Shown here piece after piece: positions 1 through 6,897 of a stretch of 14,346 nucleotides of DNA; the stretch's first letter is position 1, and every line of letters begins with the position of its first letter. Source of the DNA: Pseudomonadota bacterium (GTDB taxonomy: Bacteria > Pseudomonadota > Gammaproteobacteria > Halothiobacillales > Halothiobacillaceae); contig JAJYPA010000172.1 of NCBI GenBank assembly GCA_021795795.1, positions 1 through 14,346 of the forward strand, in the 5' to 3' direction. The notes below the pieces were generated by a model. The model saw only the letters and a list, made by a program, of their open reading frames with translations, searched no databases and was not told the DNA's origin. A program made the position numbers and the translations under genes.

Positions 1-670
1 TTCCGATCTGCGGTGCGGCAGCGGCGGGCTGCTGCTGGGCCGGACCATTCGGCGCGGCGGCGGGCTGCTGACCGCCACCCCAACCGCCAGCGGCGGGCGC
101 TTGCTGCGCTGGAGCTTGCTGCGACGGAGCCTGTTGTGCGGGCTGCTGACCGCCCCAGGCACCTTGCGCTGCGGCGGCAGTCTGCTTCGGCTGCGTCTGT
201 GCTGGCTCCTTCATCAGATGCTCAGACTTGCGCCAGGCTTCCGGGTCAGCACTTGAGCCCAGCGGCAAATAGCCCTTGACCTCGACGTACTGTGGCGCGT
301 CCTTTTGCGGACCCAACACCACACTGAGCTGCCGACCGATCAAGTTGTCAATCGGGATCTGCTGCCCAAAGATGGCACTCTCCGGGATGCCCGTATTCAC
401 CGCCAGTCCCGCCAGACGCTCCTTGGCGATACGCTGCGCATCCACCGAAGTCGATTCGATGTTCAACAGATCGCCTACGTCACGGCCTTTCATGGGACCT
501 TCATTGAGAATCTCAAATTTGAACTTGGCCCCATAACCCGCCGCGCCGCCCTTCAATGCAATGCGGTCAATATCCTTTACCGCTACCTCATAGATGCCGG
601 GCTCGATGCGCTCGCTAATCCCCGAAGACACCTTGTTGACATCCATGTTTACCATAGACCCGTATGCCAT
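1..670 (-). CDS. DUF669-like phage/plasmid protein, 3' end cut by window
   Basis: This reading frame stays open for 223 codons from ATG at 670 to the left edge, so its C-terminus is missing. An AAGGAG ribosome site lies 7 bases before the ATG, which decides the start. Residues about 15-140 resemble DUF669 of phages: a GIYEVAVKDID strand, then GRDVGDLLNIES, then the helix AQRIAKERLAGLAVNTGI. From about residue 152 the protein becomes a Pro/Ala/Gln-rich tail with GAWGGQQ (170-176) and GGWGGGQQ (195-202) units. DUF669 has no firmly established function that I know of; it often sits beside a RecA-fold ATPase in phage recombination modules, as here, where the ATPase gene lies just upstream on the same strand. 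A role in single-strand DNA binding is inference. The DUF669 assignment is from motif recall, not a search. Confidence 0.7.
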   Translation of the reverse strand, partial: MAYGSMVNMDVNKVSSGISERIEPGIYEVAVKDIDRIALKGGAAGYGAKFKFEILNEGPMKGRDVGDLLNIESTSVDAQRIAKERLAGLAVNTGIPESAIFGQQIPIDNLIGRQLSVVLGPQKDAPQYVEVKGYLPLGSSADPEAWRKSEHLMKEPAQTQPKQTAAAAQGAWGGQQPAQQAPSQQAPAQQAPAAGGWGGGQQPAAAPNGPAQQQPAAAAPQIG

Positions 671-742
671 CTCATCACTCCTTGCAGTTCAGTGGAAAAA
701 ACGTACCGGAAACGGAAGCACCCATTTCTTCCCGTACAACAC

Positions 743-759
743 CCTTGGTGCCGTATCCG
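743..759 (-). repeat. 17-bp direct repeat, copy 1
   Basis: The plus-strand sequence CCTTGGTGCCGTATCCG is found here and again at 1831-1847, identical and in the same orientation. Similarity continues into a flanking run of T (TTTTG). This copy lies in the gap between the ATPase gene and the DUF669-like gene, just downstream of the ATPase stop codon. Confidence 0.75.
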
Positions 760-768
760 TTTTTGCCC

Positions 769-1800
769 CTACATCGAGGGTCCGCCACTACCGTTCGGGC
801 GGGCTGCTGGCCATGCGGCGGGCGCTTGCGGTTTGGGGCCACTCGATGCGGGAGCCGGTTGCGGGGCAGACGGCCATCCCGTAGCCGGTGGCGGTGATGC
901 AGGTGGTTGTTGCGCTGGCTGCGCGGCGGCTTGCGGCGTCGAGGCGGAAGCGCCCCAACCACTCGGCGCTGCGGCAGCGGGTGTCGCGGCAGGCGCTACG
1001 GATGGTGGCGTATTCCAGGCATTGCTTCCGCCCTGGGCGAAGCGCGACAAATCCAATGGACGCTCATAGGCCGCTTTGATGGCTTGCTCTACCGACATCC
1101 ACGACAACGGAAGTTCTGTCGGCAGATCAAAGCGGTTTTTGGCATCAAAGGACGCGCTGGGCGCGGTACTCAAGATGCGGGTGCCATCCGTGTGAATCTT
1201 GACGAGCTTGCCCTCTTTGTCTGTGATCGGCATAGCCTTGAGCTGCGCAAAACCCACAAAATCTGCCCAATCCCGAAGCACTCCTGCCGCACGCTTGTCT
1301 AAACGCATGGTGAAAATGTCACGTACCCCATTAACGGGATCGGGAACGGTGCGTGCCTCGGTCTGCGCGACCAGCAAGACATTGGCCCCCAACTCCACCC
1401 GGAAACGCTCCATCAAATCCCGGAAATCTTCTACCTTTTGCTTGAAAAGGTCGTATCCCTTACCGTAGGAAAAATCGTTGAGCGTCTTTTTTCCGTTTTC
1501 CTGCAAAACGCTTTCAATCATCTTGCCTTGCAAGGCATCCAGAGAATCGATGACCAGACTCTGGAACTCGCCTCGCTGAAAATAACCGCCAACTTCCAAG
1601 AGGTCATTCAGGATTTCCGGGTACGATTCCCGGCTGGCGTTATGGTAGGTCACCGGCATGATGCCCACGCCACTTTCGACGGCCAGGATAAACGGCTTCG
1701 GCATTCCCGCACCAAAGGTCGTTTTGCCGATACCGTTTTGCCCGTACAGCATCATGCGCACCGGCTCGAACTGACCGCCCTGCTGTAATTTCAACGCCAT
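769..1800 (-). CDS. RecA-fold ATP-binding protein, AAA_24/Sak4-like
   Basis: The 343-residue protein has a Walker A loop GQNGIGKT at residues 20-27 and a Walker B-like SLVIDSLD at 81-88. Then follow GANVLLVAQTEART, a sensor-like strand, and a D-rich turn. This arrangement is typical of phage nucleotide-binding proteins of the AAA_24 type, some of which (Sak4) are small RecA/Rad51-like proteins that act in single-strand annealing. The ATPase core ends near residue 255. The last 80 or so residues are a Pro/Ala-rich tail with GWG, GWP and AWP units, similar in composition to the tail of the neighbouring DUF669-like protein. The ATG at 1800 is preceded at a distance by a purine run, AAGGGGGAA. 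The neighbour starts about 98 bases downstream, so the pair may form one operon. ATPase fold is well supported; recombinase role is inference. Confidence 0.82.
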   Translation of the reverse strand: MALKLQQGGQFEPVRMMLYGQNGIGKTTFGAGMPKPFILAVESGVGIMPVTYHNASRESYPEILNDLLEVGGYFQRGEFQSLVIDSLDALQGKMIESVLQENGKKTLNDFSYGKGYDLFKQKVEDFRDLMERFRVELGANVLLVAQTEARTVPDPVNGVRDIFTMRLDKRAAGVLRDWADFVGFAQLKAMPITDKEGKLVKIHTDGTRILSTAPSASFDAKNRFDLPTELPLSWMSVEQAIKAAYERPLDLSRFAQGGSNAWNTPPSVAPAATPAAAAPSGWGASASTPQAAAQPAQQPPASPPPATGWPSAPQPAPASSGPKPQAPAAWPAARPNGSGGPSM

Positions 1801-1830
1801 TGGATGTTCCCCCTTCTCAGCACCTTACTT

Positions 1831-1847
1831 CCTTGGTGCCGTATCCG
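1831..1847 (-). repeat. 17-bp direct repeat, copy 2
   Basis: This is the second identical copy of CCTTGGTGCCGTATCCG. It lies 31 bases upstream of the ATPase start codon, in the divergent region shared with the ProQ-like gene. Its position before a gene start suggests a protein-binding or promoter element, but neither copy shows an obvious -35/-10 pair. Confidence 0.75.
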
Positions 1848-1959
1848 GTTTTGGCAGGGATCAACCGTCAGGGGATTCTACGGACGCTGGCGAATTTCCA
1901 TCTCGTAACCATGGGTAGGGCGGCAATCCCACCGCTCGACTTCTTCAGGAGAGATCATC

Positions 1960-2199
1960 ATGGAAACAAAAGCATTGGGCACTCCCCGTCCACCGCGCAC
2001 CGGCAAGGGCAAGACAACGCGACCAGACCAAAAGCGCACAGCGCAAATCACGGCAGACGCCGAAGTTGTCCGCGAGGCTCTGCGCCGGTTCCCGCTGTTT
2101 CAGGAACCCAAGCCGATGAAGGTGGGCATTCGCAAGGAGCTTATCCGGTACTGTTTGGCGGTGAGTCTGGAGTACCTGGAAACCAGCACGAAGCCCTGA
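1960..2199 (+). CDS. ProQ/FinO-like RNA-binding protein, probably truncated
   Basis: The ATG at 1960 follows an AGGAG site eight bases upstream. The 79-residue product starts with a basic, Pro/Lys/Arg-rich leader. Residues about 36-64 then read EALRRFPLF followed by EPKPMKVGIRKELI, which resembles the first half of the ProQ/FinO domain (E. coli ProQ has ERFP and RPLKIGIFQDLV). ProQ/FinO proteins bind structured RNAs, and plasmid-borne members control conjugation or copy number. The full domain needs about 110 residues, so this product would lack the second half. After the stop, another frame (2184-2252) encodes HEALTYGSPG and PNGMATPEL, which could be the displaced end of the domain. It is divergent from the ATPase gene. 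The family call is by motif recall; an intact small protein cannot be excluded. Confidence 0.5.
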   Translation: METKALGTPRPPRTGKGKTTRPDQKRTAQITADAEVVREALRRFPLFQEPKPMKVGIRKELIRYCLAVSLEYLETSTKP

Positions 2200-2252
2200 C
2201 CTATGGTTCACCTGGCAAGCGGCCCAATGGTATGGCCACCCCCGAACTCTAA

Positions 2253-2442
2253 AAAGGTGTCTAAGCTAGGAAGGTAGCAGGAAACCCGCAACTAAAGCTC
2301 CGTGCTAGGGGATCCCCCCCCAGGTTTGCCTGTCAACGGCGGGTACGCAGCGGAAGCAGTCGTTCGCATAAAATTACAAAAAATGAGTACGCCATGCACC
2401 TATTAACTGTCGAAATTAGCTTCTAGATTTTTCGCAAAAATG
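2253..2442. other. Intergenic stretch, no gene seen
   Basis: No convincing reading frame or RNA gene is visible here. It contains the palindrome GGGGATCCCC at 2308-2317 within a run of C, and base composition changes from GC-rich on the left to AT-rich from about 2368. At the right end, ATTTTTCGCAAAAAT (2427-2441) is a 6-bp AT inverted repeat with a 3-base loop. The composition change could mark the edge of the phage/plasmid-type module, but no insertion-sequence ends or duplicated target site are recognisable. Confidence 0.4.
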
Positions 2443-2775
2443 TTACCCTATAGTTTTTTGGAATGGAAAATCGAGCCGGTAGCCCACGCCATGAACCGAC
2501 TGCACCCAACTTTCGGCACCGAATTGTTCCAGCTTTTTTCGCAATCTATACATATAAACCGACAACAGATTTTGACACATTTCTCGATCAGGGAAAATAT
2601 CACGATAAATTTCTTCCGACGGAATAACCTGCCCCATATTATCATACAGCATCAGAAAAATTCGATATAGCTTTGCAGACATCTTTACATGCTGGCTATA
2701 AACAAAGAGAAGTCTGCCAACTTTATCAACGTAAAGGATATCTGGGCATTGAGCGTTGTGCTGTTCCATTGACAT
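2443..2775 (-). CDS. Orphan OmpR/PhoB-type winged-helix protein
   Basis: The 110-residue product is almost entirely a Trans_reg_C-type DNA-binding domain: the segment KLYRIFLMLYDNMGQVIPSEEI, then LLSVYMYRLRKKLEQFG (recognition helix region, about 70-86) and the closing hairpin VHGVGYRLDF (about 94-103). There is no receiver domain with a phosphorylatable Asp, so it is not a complete response regulator. The ATG at 2775 follows GGAAGGAAAGA; a second ATG at 2769 is also possible. It lies 72 bases downstream of the phosphate transporter on the same strand with no clear terminator between, so it may be read from the Pho-controlled promoter. Its base composition is markedly AT-richer than the arsenic and copper genes, which suggests separate origin. 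Target genes are unknown. Confidence 0.75.
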   Translation of the reverse strand: MSMEQHNAQCPDILYVDKVGRLLFVYSQHVKMSAKLYRIFLMLYDNMGQVIPSEEIYRDIFPDREMCQNLLSVYMYRLRKKLEQFGAESWVQSVHGVGYRLDFPFQKTIG

Positions 2776-2795
2776 TCTTTCCTTCCGAAACTAGC

Positions 2796-2827
2796 AAGGG
2801 CACGGCCAACAGTACAACCGCACCCTT
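2796..2827. repeat. Inverted repeat between transporter and winged-helix gene
   Basis: On the plus strand AAGGGCACGG and CCGCACCCTT flank a 12-base loop. As minus-strand RNA this gives a 10-pair stem including two G-U pairs. It lies between the transporter stop and the winged-helix start. No U-run follows on the minus strand, so it is not a standard intrinsic terminator; it could protect or process the message or bind a protein. Confidence 0.45.
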
Positions 2828-2847
2828 TTGGTCATGACTATCTTGAT

Positions 2848-4275
2848 CTACACACTTGCGGTAGGCAGCGCTACGCCGTCTACGGGCAGTGTTTTTTGTT
2901 CTCCACTGATCTCTTCCAGCGTCTTTCCGCTGGGCTCTGGTAAAGTCAACTTCGTTAGAATCACACCCACTACCGACACACCGGCAGAGAAAAGCATCGC
3001 TCCCTTCAGACCCCCTGCAGCACTAATGAAGGGAAAAACAAAGGTGCCAACGAAGGCCCCAAATTTTCCAATACCAGCGGCCATGCCATGTCCCGTGGTT
3101 CGAATGCTGGTTGGGAAGACTTCGGCAGGTATCACGAAGGTCGTACAATTTGGTCCAAACTCGATGAAGAAGAAGCTTACCCCGTAGAGTAGCAAGAAAG
3201 GCACGACTTCATTGGTGATCCCAGGCACCAGAGCAATTGCCGCAAAGGCAGCAGCCATTACTCCAAAGCCAATCATCTGAAGCCGCTTGTGGCCCACCGC
3301 GTCCATGAAAAAGATAGAAGCTAGGTAACCGGGGATGGCAAAGATCGCAAAGATCATCAGTGCCCATGCGCTTCCGGTAATATTCGAGGAGTGCGGCGCC
3401 ACCAGTTTCAAAATCTCCGGTGTAGAAATTGCGTTGCCGTAAAAGGCGTAGTCATTGAGGAACCAAGCACCGCCTGTGCCCAAGATGAGGACCAGATACT
3501 TGGGATTACTGAGCATCTGGCCCAAACTAATGCGGGAAGGCTTGAACTTCTTTTCGACCTTGGAAGTTACTTGGCCAGAGGAATATGTCGCCATGTCCTT
3601 CGCTGCCTCGTCGACGTCACCACGCACCAGTGCTTTGTAACGCGGGGACTCGGGCATCGTACGCCGAAGATACAACACCGCCAAGGGTGGAAGCGCGCCA
3701 AGGCCAAGCATGATCCGCCAAATAGAATCGGGTGGCAGTCCAGACGCTTCCAAGGTCAAGGCCACTACAGGGCCGAACGCAAGTCCCAGCCCTTGCATGC
3801 CAAAAACCATCGAGGTGAGAGCTCCACGCTTCTTAGCGTTAGCGTACTCAGACATCAGCACAGCGCTCATTGGGTAATCACCCCCGATGCCAATTCCCAA
3901 AATGACACGGAAAACTAGCAGCCAGAGGAAACTCGGTGCAAAAGCACAGGCGATAGCACCGATGGCCATAAGCAGCGCTTCCATGCCATAAATTCGTTTA
4001 CGGCCAACCACGTCGGCGAGCCGGCCAAAGATGAAGGCACCGAGAAATGCTGCCACCAAGGAGATACTGCCCAAAAAAGCAATCTGGGCATCACCGAGGT
4101 GCCATTCGGGTTTGATGTAGACCAAGGCCGAACCAATGATGAAAAGATCGTAGGCGTCGGTGAAGAAGCCCATGCCTGCCGTGAAGGCTGCGCGAAGATG
4201 AAAAAAGCTGATAGGAGCGTCATTGAGCGAGTCTATGACACCAAGTTTTGGTGGGTTGCTTGCGTTGCTGTCCAC
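2848..4275 (-). CDS. MFS phosphate:H+ symporter, PHS family
   Basis: The 475-residue inner-membrane carrier belongs to the phosphate:H+ symporter branch of the major facilitator superfamily. The branch signature GIGIGGDYPMS is at residues 127-137. The residues known to line the phosphate site in the structurally solved fungal transporter PiPT all have visible counterparts: Tyr134, Gln161, Trp271, Asp275, Tyr279 and Asn376 (in FGPNCTTF). FFTDAYDLF in helix 1 carries the conserved acidic pair. GRLADVVGRKR (84-94) is the classic MFS loop 2-3 motif. Translation starts at GTG 4275, nine bases after GAGGAG; no better upstream start is visible. A tandem Pho box lies 55-94 bases upstream. Its place beside arsenic genes suggests phosphate supply under arsenate stress (inference). 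Whether it also carries arsenate cannot be read from sequence. Confidence 0.88.
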   Translation of the reverse strand: MDSNASNPPKLGVIDSLNDAPISFFHLRAAFTAGMGFFTDAYDLFIIGSALVYIKPEWHLGDAQIAFLGSISLVAAFLGAFIFGRLADVVGRKRIYGMEALLMAIGAIACAFAPSFLWLLVFRVILGIGIGGDYPMSAVLMSEYANAKKRGALTSMVFGMQGLGLAFGPVVALTLEASGLPPDSIWRIMLGLGALPPLAVLYLRRTMPESPRYKALVRGDVDEAAKDMATYSSGQVTSKVEKKFKPSRISLGQMLSNPKYLVLILGTGGAWFLNDYAFYGNAISTPEILKLVAPHSSNITGSAWALMIFAIFAIPGYLASIFFMDAVGHKRLQMIGFGVMAAAFAAIALVPGITNEVVPFLLLYGVSFFFIEFGPNCTTFVIPAEVFPTSIRTTGHGMAAGIGKFGAFVGTFVFPFISAAGGLKGAMLFSAGVSVVGVILTKLTLPEPSGKTLEEISGEQKTLPVDGVALPTASV

Positions 4276-4329
4276 AGGGTGAATCTCCTCTTCGTTAGGT
4301 AATACCGACTTCTAGTCTACAGTTTGAAT

Positions 4330-4369
4330 GTGACAGTATGATGAAGTTTTTATGACAGTTTTATGACAA
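4330..4369 (-). promoter_or_regulatory. Tandem Pho boxes upstream of the phosphate symporter
   Basis: Read on the minus strand, four 7-mers lie exactly 11 bases apart: TTGTCAT (4369-4363), CTGTCAT (4358-4352), ACTTCAT (4347-4341) and CTGTCAC (4336-4330). The first two with their AAAA spacer match the E. coli Pho-box consensus CTGTCATAWAWCTGTCAY at nearly every position. A -10-like TAGACT (4319-4314) starts ten bases after the last unit, the arrangement expected when PhoB replaces -35 recognition. This predicts PhoB activation during phosphate limitation. Confidence 0.88.
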
Positions 4370-4403
4370 TCGCGACTCGAATCTGCGAAAAAGGCTAGAT
4401 AGA

Positions 4404-4544
4404 TCAGGTGCCCCCCTGGGACCCCTCTGCTTTGTCCATACTACGCACGATTTTATCGAAGCGTACTATCTGGACAGCGGAGCGAATGTCATCAGTCAAC
4501 TGCCGGTCAGGAATACCCGGCGCTTGCGCTGCCGTCCAAGATGG
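4404..4544 (-). pseudogene. Possible C-terminal gene remnant
   Basis: Between the transporter promoter and the orphan arsR (4370-4593) no complete gene is visible. On the minus strand a 47-codon segment is open from just after a TAG (4545-4547) to TGA at 4404, without a plausible start. It reads like protein: RQLTDDIRSAVQIVRFDKIV then RSMDKAEGSQGGT at the end. I do not recognise the family. It could be the tail of a gene removed when this cluster was assembled, or a chance open segment. Confidence 0.25.
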
Positions 4545-4593
4545 CTATCCTTGTGGGGAGCACGCACCGACACGAGTGTATTCGCAACAATAA

Positions 4594-4609
4594 TTCTATG
4601 TCAATGGAA
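4594..4609 (+). promoter_or_regulatory. Candidate ArsR operator upstream of orphan arsR
   Basis: TTCTAT and ATGGAA form an imperfect inverted repeat (5 of 6 pairs) around GTCA, ending 10 bases before the arsR start. Position and size suit autoregulation. An AT-rich TATAAAATA lies directly before the ATG, too close to serve as a normal -10 for this start, so promoter placement is uncertain. Confidence 0.35.
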
Positions 4610-4619
4610 ATATAAAATA

Positions 4620-4958
4620 ATGGAAAATGGTCAAGCGGTGAAGGCTCTCGCGGCCTTGTCTCAAGAAAACAGGCTGGCAATCTTCAGAAGGCTGGTCGTC
4701 GCGGGTGCGGAAGGGATGACACCCGGAGACTTAAGCGAGGCTTTGGACATGCCCCCAGCAACCCTGTCCTTCCATCTGAAGGAATTATTTCATGCAGGAT
4801 TGCTGCGACGGCAGAAAGAGCGTCGATTCCTTCATTACCGGGTAGACTTCACTACGATGAATGCGCTGGTAGGGTATCTCGTAGAGAATTGTTGCAGAGG
4901 AGAATCCTGCGGTGTCAATGTCGAAACTTGCCATACTGATCACTTGGAGAGCGCATGA
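4620..4958 (+). CDS. arsR: ArsR-family arsenite-responsive repressor (orphan copy)
   Basis: The 112-residue product is an ArsR/SmtB winged helix: KALAALSQENRLAIFRRLV (helices 1-2), then the recognition region MPPATLSFHLKELFHAGLL (44-62) and the wing. The usual helix-3 ELCVCDL metal site is absent. Instead a C-terminal NCCRGESC carries Cys91, Cys92 and Cys97, plus Cys104, resembling the atypical arsenite site of A. ferrooxidans ArsR. The ATG at 4620 was chosen because it starts just before the conserved first helix; longer versions from 4524 add unrelated sequence. It has only a weak GGAAA site. It stands apart from the main arsenic locus, is probably autoregulated, and is followed by debris rather than a resistance gene, so its regulon is unclear. 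Confidence 0.85.
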   Translation: MENGQAVKALAALSQENRLAIFRRLVVAGAEGMTPGDLSEALDMPPATLSFHLKELFHAGLLRRQKERRFLHYRVDFTTMNALVGYLVENCCRGESCGVNVETCHTDHLESA

Positions 4959-5026
4959 ATCACGGCCTACCCCCGAGCGGGTCGTGGGTTTCGGTGTGGG
5001 TGATCAGGTCTGACCAACGGCGGTGA
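4955..5026 (+). pseudogene. 23-codon ORF coupled to arsR, probable gene remnant
   Basis: ATG at 4955 overlaps the arsR stop codon in an ATGA arrangement typical of translational coupling. The frame closes after 23 codons (MNHGLPPSGSWVSVWVIRSD and three further residues). A resistance gene would normally follow arsR in this position, so this may be the stump of a lost partner. I do not recognise the sequence. Confidence 0.3.
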
Positions 5027-5206
5027 CACTTGCCGAGGATCGGGGTTGACTTTTGACGGAACGACGCGGGCGCGCTTCCACTCATGCCGAACCAAAAACA
5101 CCTTCTATTTCTTCTGTCTAATGGGATTTTCTCCTGCGATGCTGAAACATTCGCTCCTCTGCCCCGAGAGCGAGTTTCCCTCGATCTCCATGCTGCCCAG
5201 GCAAGT
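5027..5206. other. Intergenic stretch between arsR remnant and trxB, no gene seen
   Basis: The orphan arsR and trxB converge here. No transposase fragment, strong hairpin or T-run is recognisable, so I see no clear terminator for either gene. A 27-codon minus-strand frame beginning MEIEGNSLSG directly downstream of trxB is too short and featureless to call. TTGAC occurs twice in a row (around 5047-5057) without a matching -10. Confidence 0.35.
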
Positions 5207-6166
<960 letters not shown>

Positions 6167-6174
6167 CTAAAGGG

Positions 6175-6888
6175 TTACAACGATCGTTGATTGACTCGCG
6201 CCGACAAGGCCTCTGCCGACTCGCGGCGTTCGGAGTAGCGATCCGTCAGATAGGCGCTGCAGTTGCGGGTTAGCCAAGTAAATTTCATCAGCTCTTCCAT
6301 GACGTCTACCACGCGATCGAAGTAGGCCGAGGGCTTCATGCGTCCCTCCTCATCGAACTCCAAAAAGGCTTTGGGTACCGACGATTGGTTGGGTATGGTG
6401 ATCATGCGCATCCACCGTCCCAGGATACGTAACTGATTGACGGTATTGAAAGATTGAGAACCGCCACAGACCTGCATCAGTGCCAGGGTCTTGCCTTGGG
6501 TAGGTCGAACGGCACCACTATTGAGGGGAATCCAGTCGATCTGCGATTTGAAAACGCCCGTCATGGCGCCATGGCGTTCGGGAGAGCACCAGACCTGTCC
6601 CTCGGACCACTCCACCGCACTGCGCAGAGCTTGGACCTCGGGGTGGCTTTCGGGGACGCTGTCGGGCAGGGGTAGAGCGCGAGGATGAAAGATCCGCGTC
6701 TCCGCGCCAAGCGTGCGCAGGATTCGTTCTGCCTCGAGAGTGAGGAGGCGGCTGTAGGAACGCTCCCGGTTGGAGCCATAGAGCAAGAGGATGCGGGGCG
6801 GATGGCTGGATCGCTCGGTGGGTAGCAGGCGTTGCTGATCCACCGGTTGAAAGAGGCTGGTATCGAGTTGCGGGAGAGAGTCTTCCAT
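6175..6888 (-). CDS. arsH: ArsH NADPH-dependent FMN reductase / organoarsenical oxidase
   Basis: The 237-residue flavodoxin-fold protein belongs to the ArsH family. [16 protein letters not shown] (34-49) is the FMN phosphate-binding loop. Then come the family-defining [55 protein letters not shown] and [16 protein letters not shown]. ArsH proteins reduce FMN or quinones with NADPH and oxidise trivalent methyl- or aryl-arsenicals to less toxic pentavalent forms. The ATG at 6888 is served by TAAGGAG, where TAA is the arsB stop codon, so the two genes are translationally close-coupled. It is the middle gene of arsB-arsH-trxB. Length is usual for the family (about 230-240). Confidence 0.95.
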   Translation of the reverse strand: MEDSLPQLDTSLFQPVDQQRLLPTERSSHPPRILLLYGSNRERSYSRLLTLEAERILRTLGAETRIFHPRALPLPDSVPESHPEVQALRSAVEWSEGQVWCSPERHGAMTGVFKSQIDWIPLNSGAVRPTQGKTLALMQVCGGSQSFNTVNQLRILGRWMRMITIPNQSSVPKAFLEFDEEGRMKPSAYFDRVVDVMEELMKFTWLTRNCSAYLTDRYSERRESAEALSARVNQRSL

Positions 6889-6897
6889 GCCGTCTCC

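Noticed and set aside
305..1069. Plus-strand 254-codon frame at the left end
   Set aside because: It lies opposite the ATPase and the DUF669-like gene; its Ala/Gly/Cys-rich end is the antisense of the Pro/Ala tail.
2308..2317. GGGGATCCCC palindrome as a functional site
   Set aside because: It sits in a C-run, is short, and has no gene or repeat context to support a role.
2427..2441. ATTTTTCGCAAAAAT as terminator of the winged-helix gene
   Set aside because: The stem is only A-T pairs and there is no GC-rich hairpin; termination is not supported.
3391..3918. 175-codon plus-strand frame inside the transporter gene
   Set aside because: It is antisense to a well-supported MFS gene and shows no domain.
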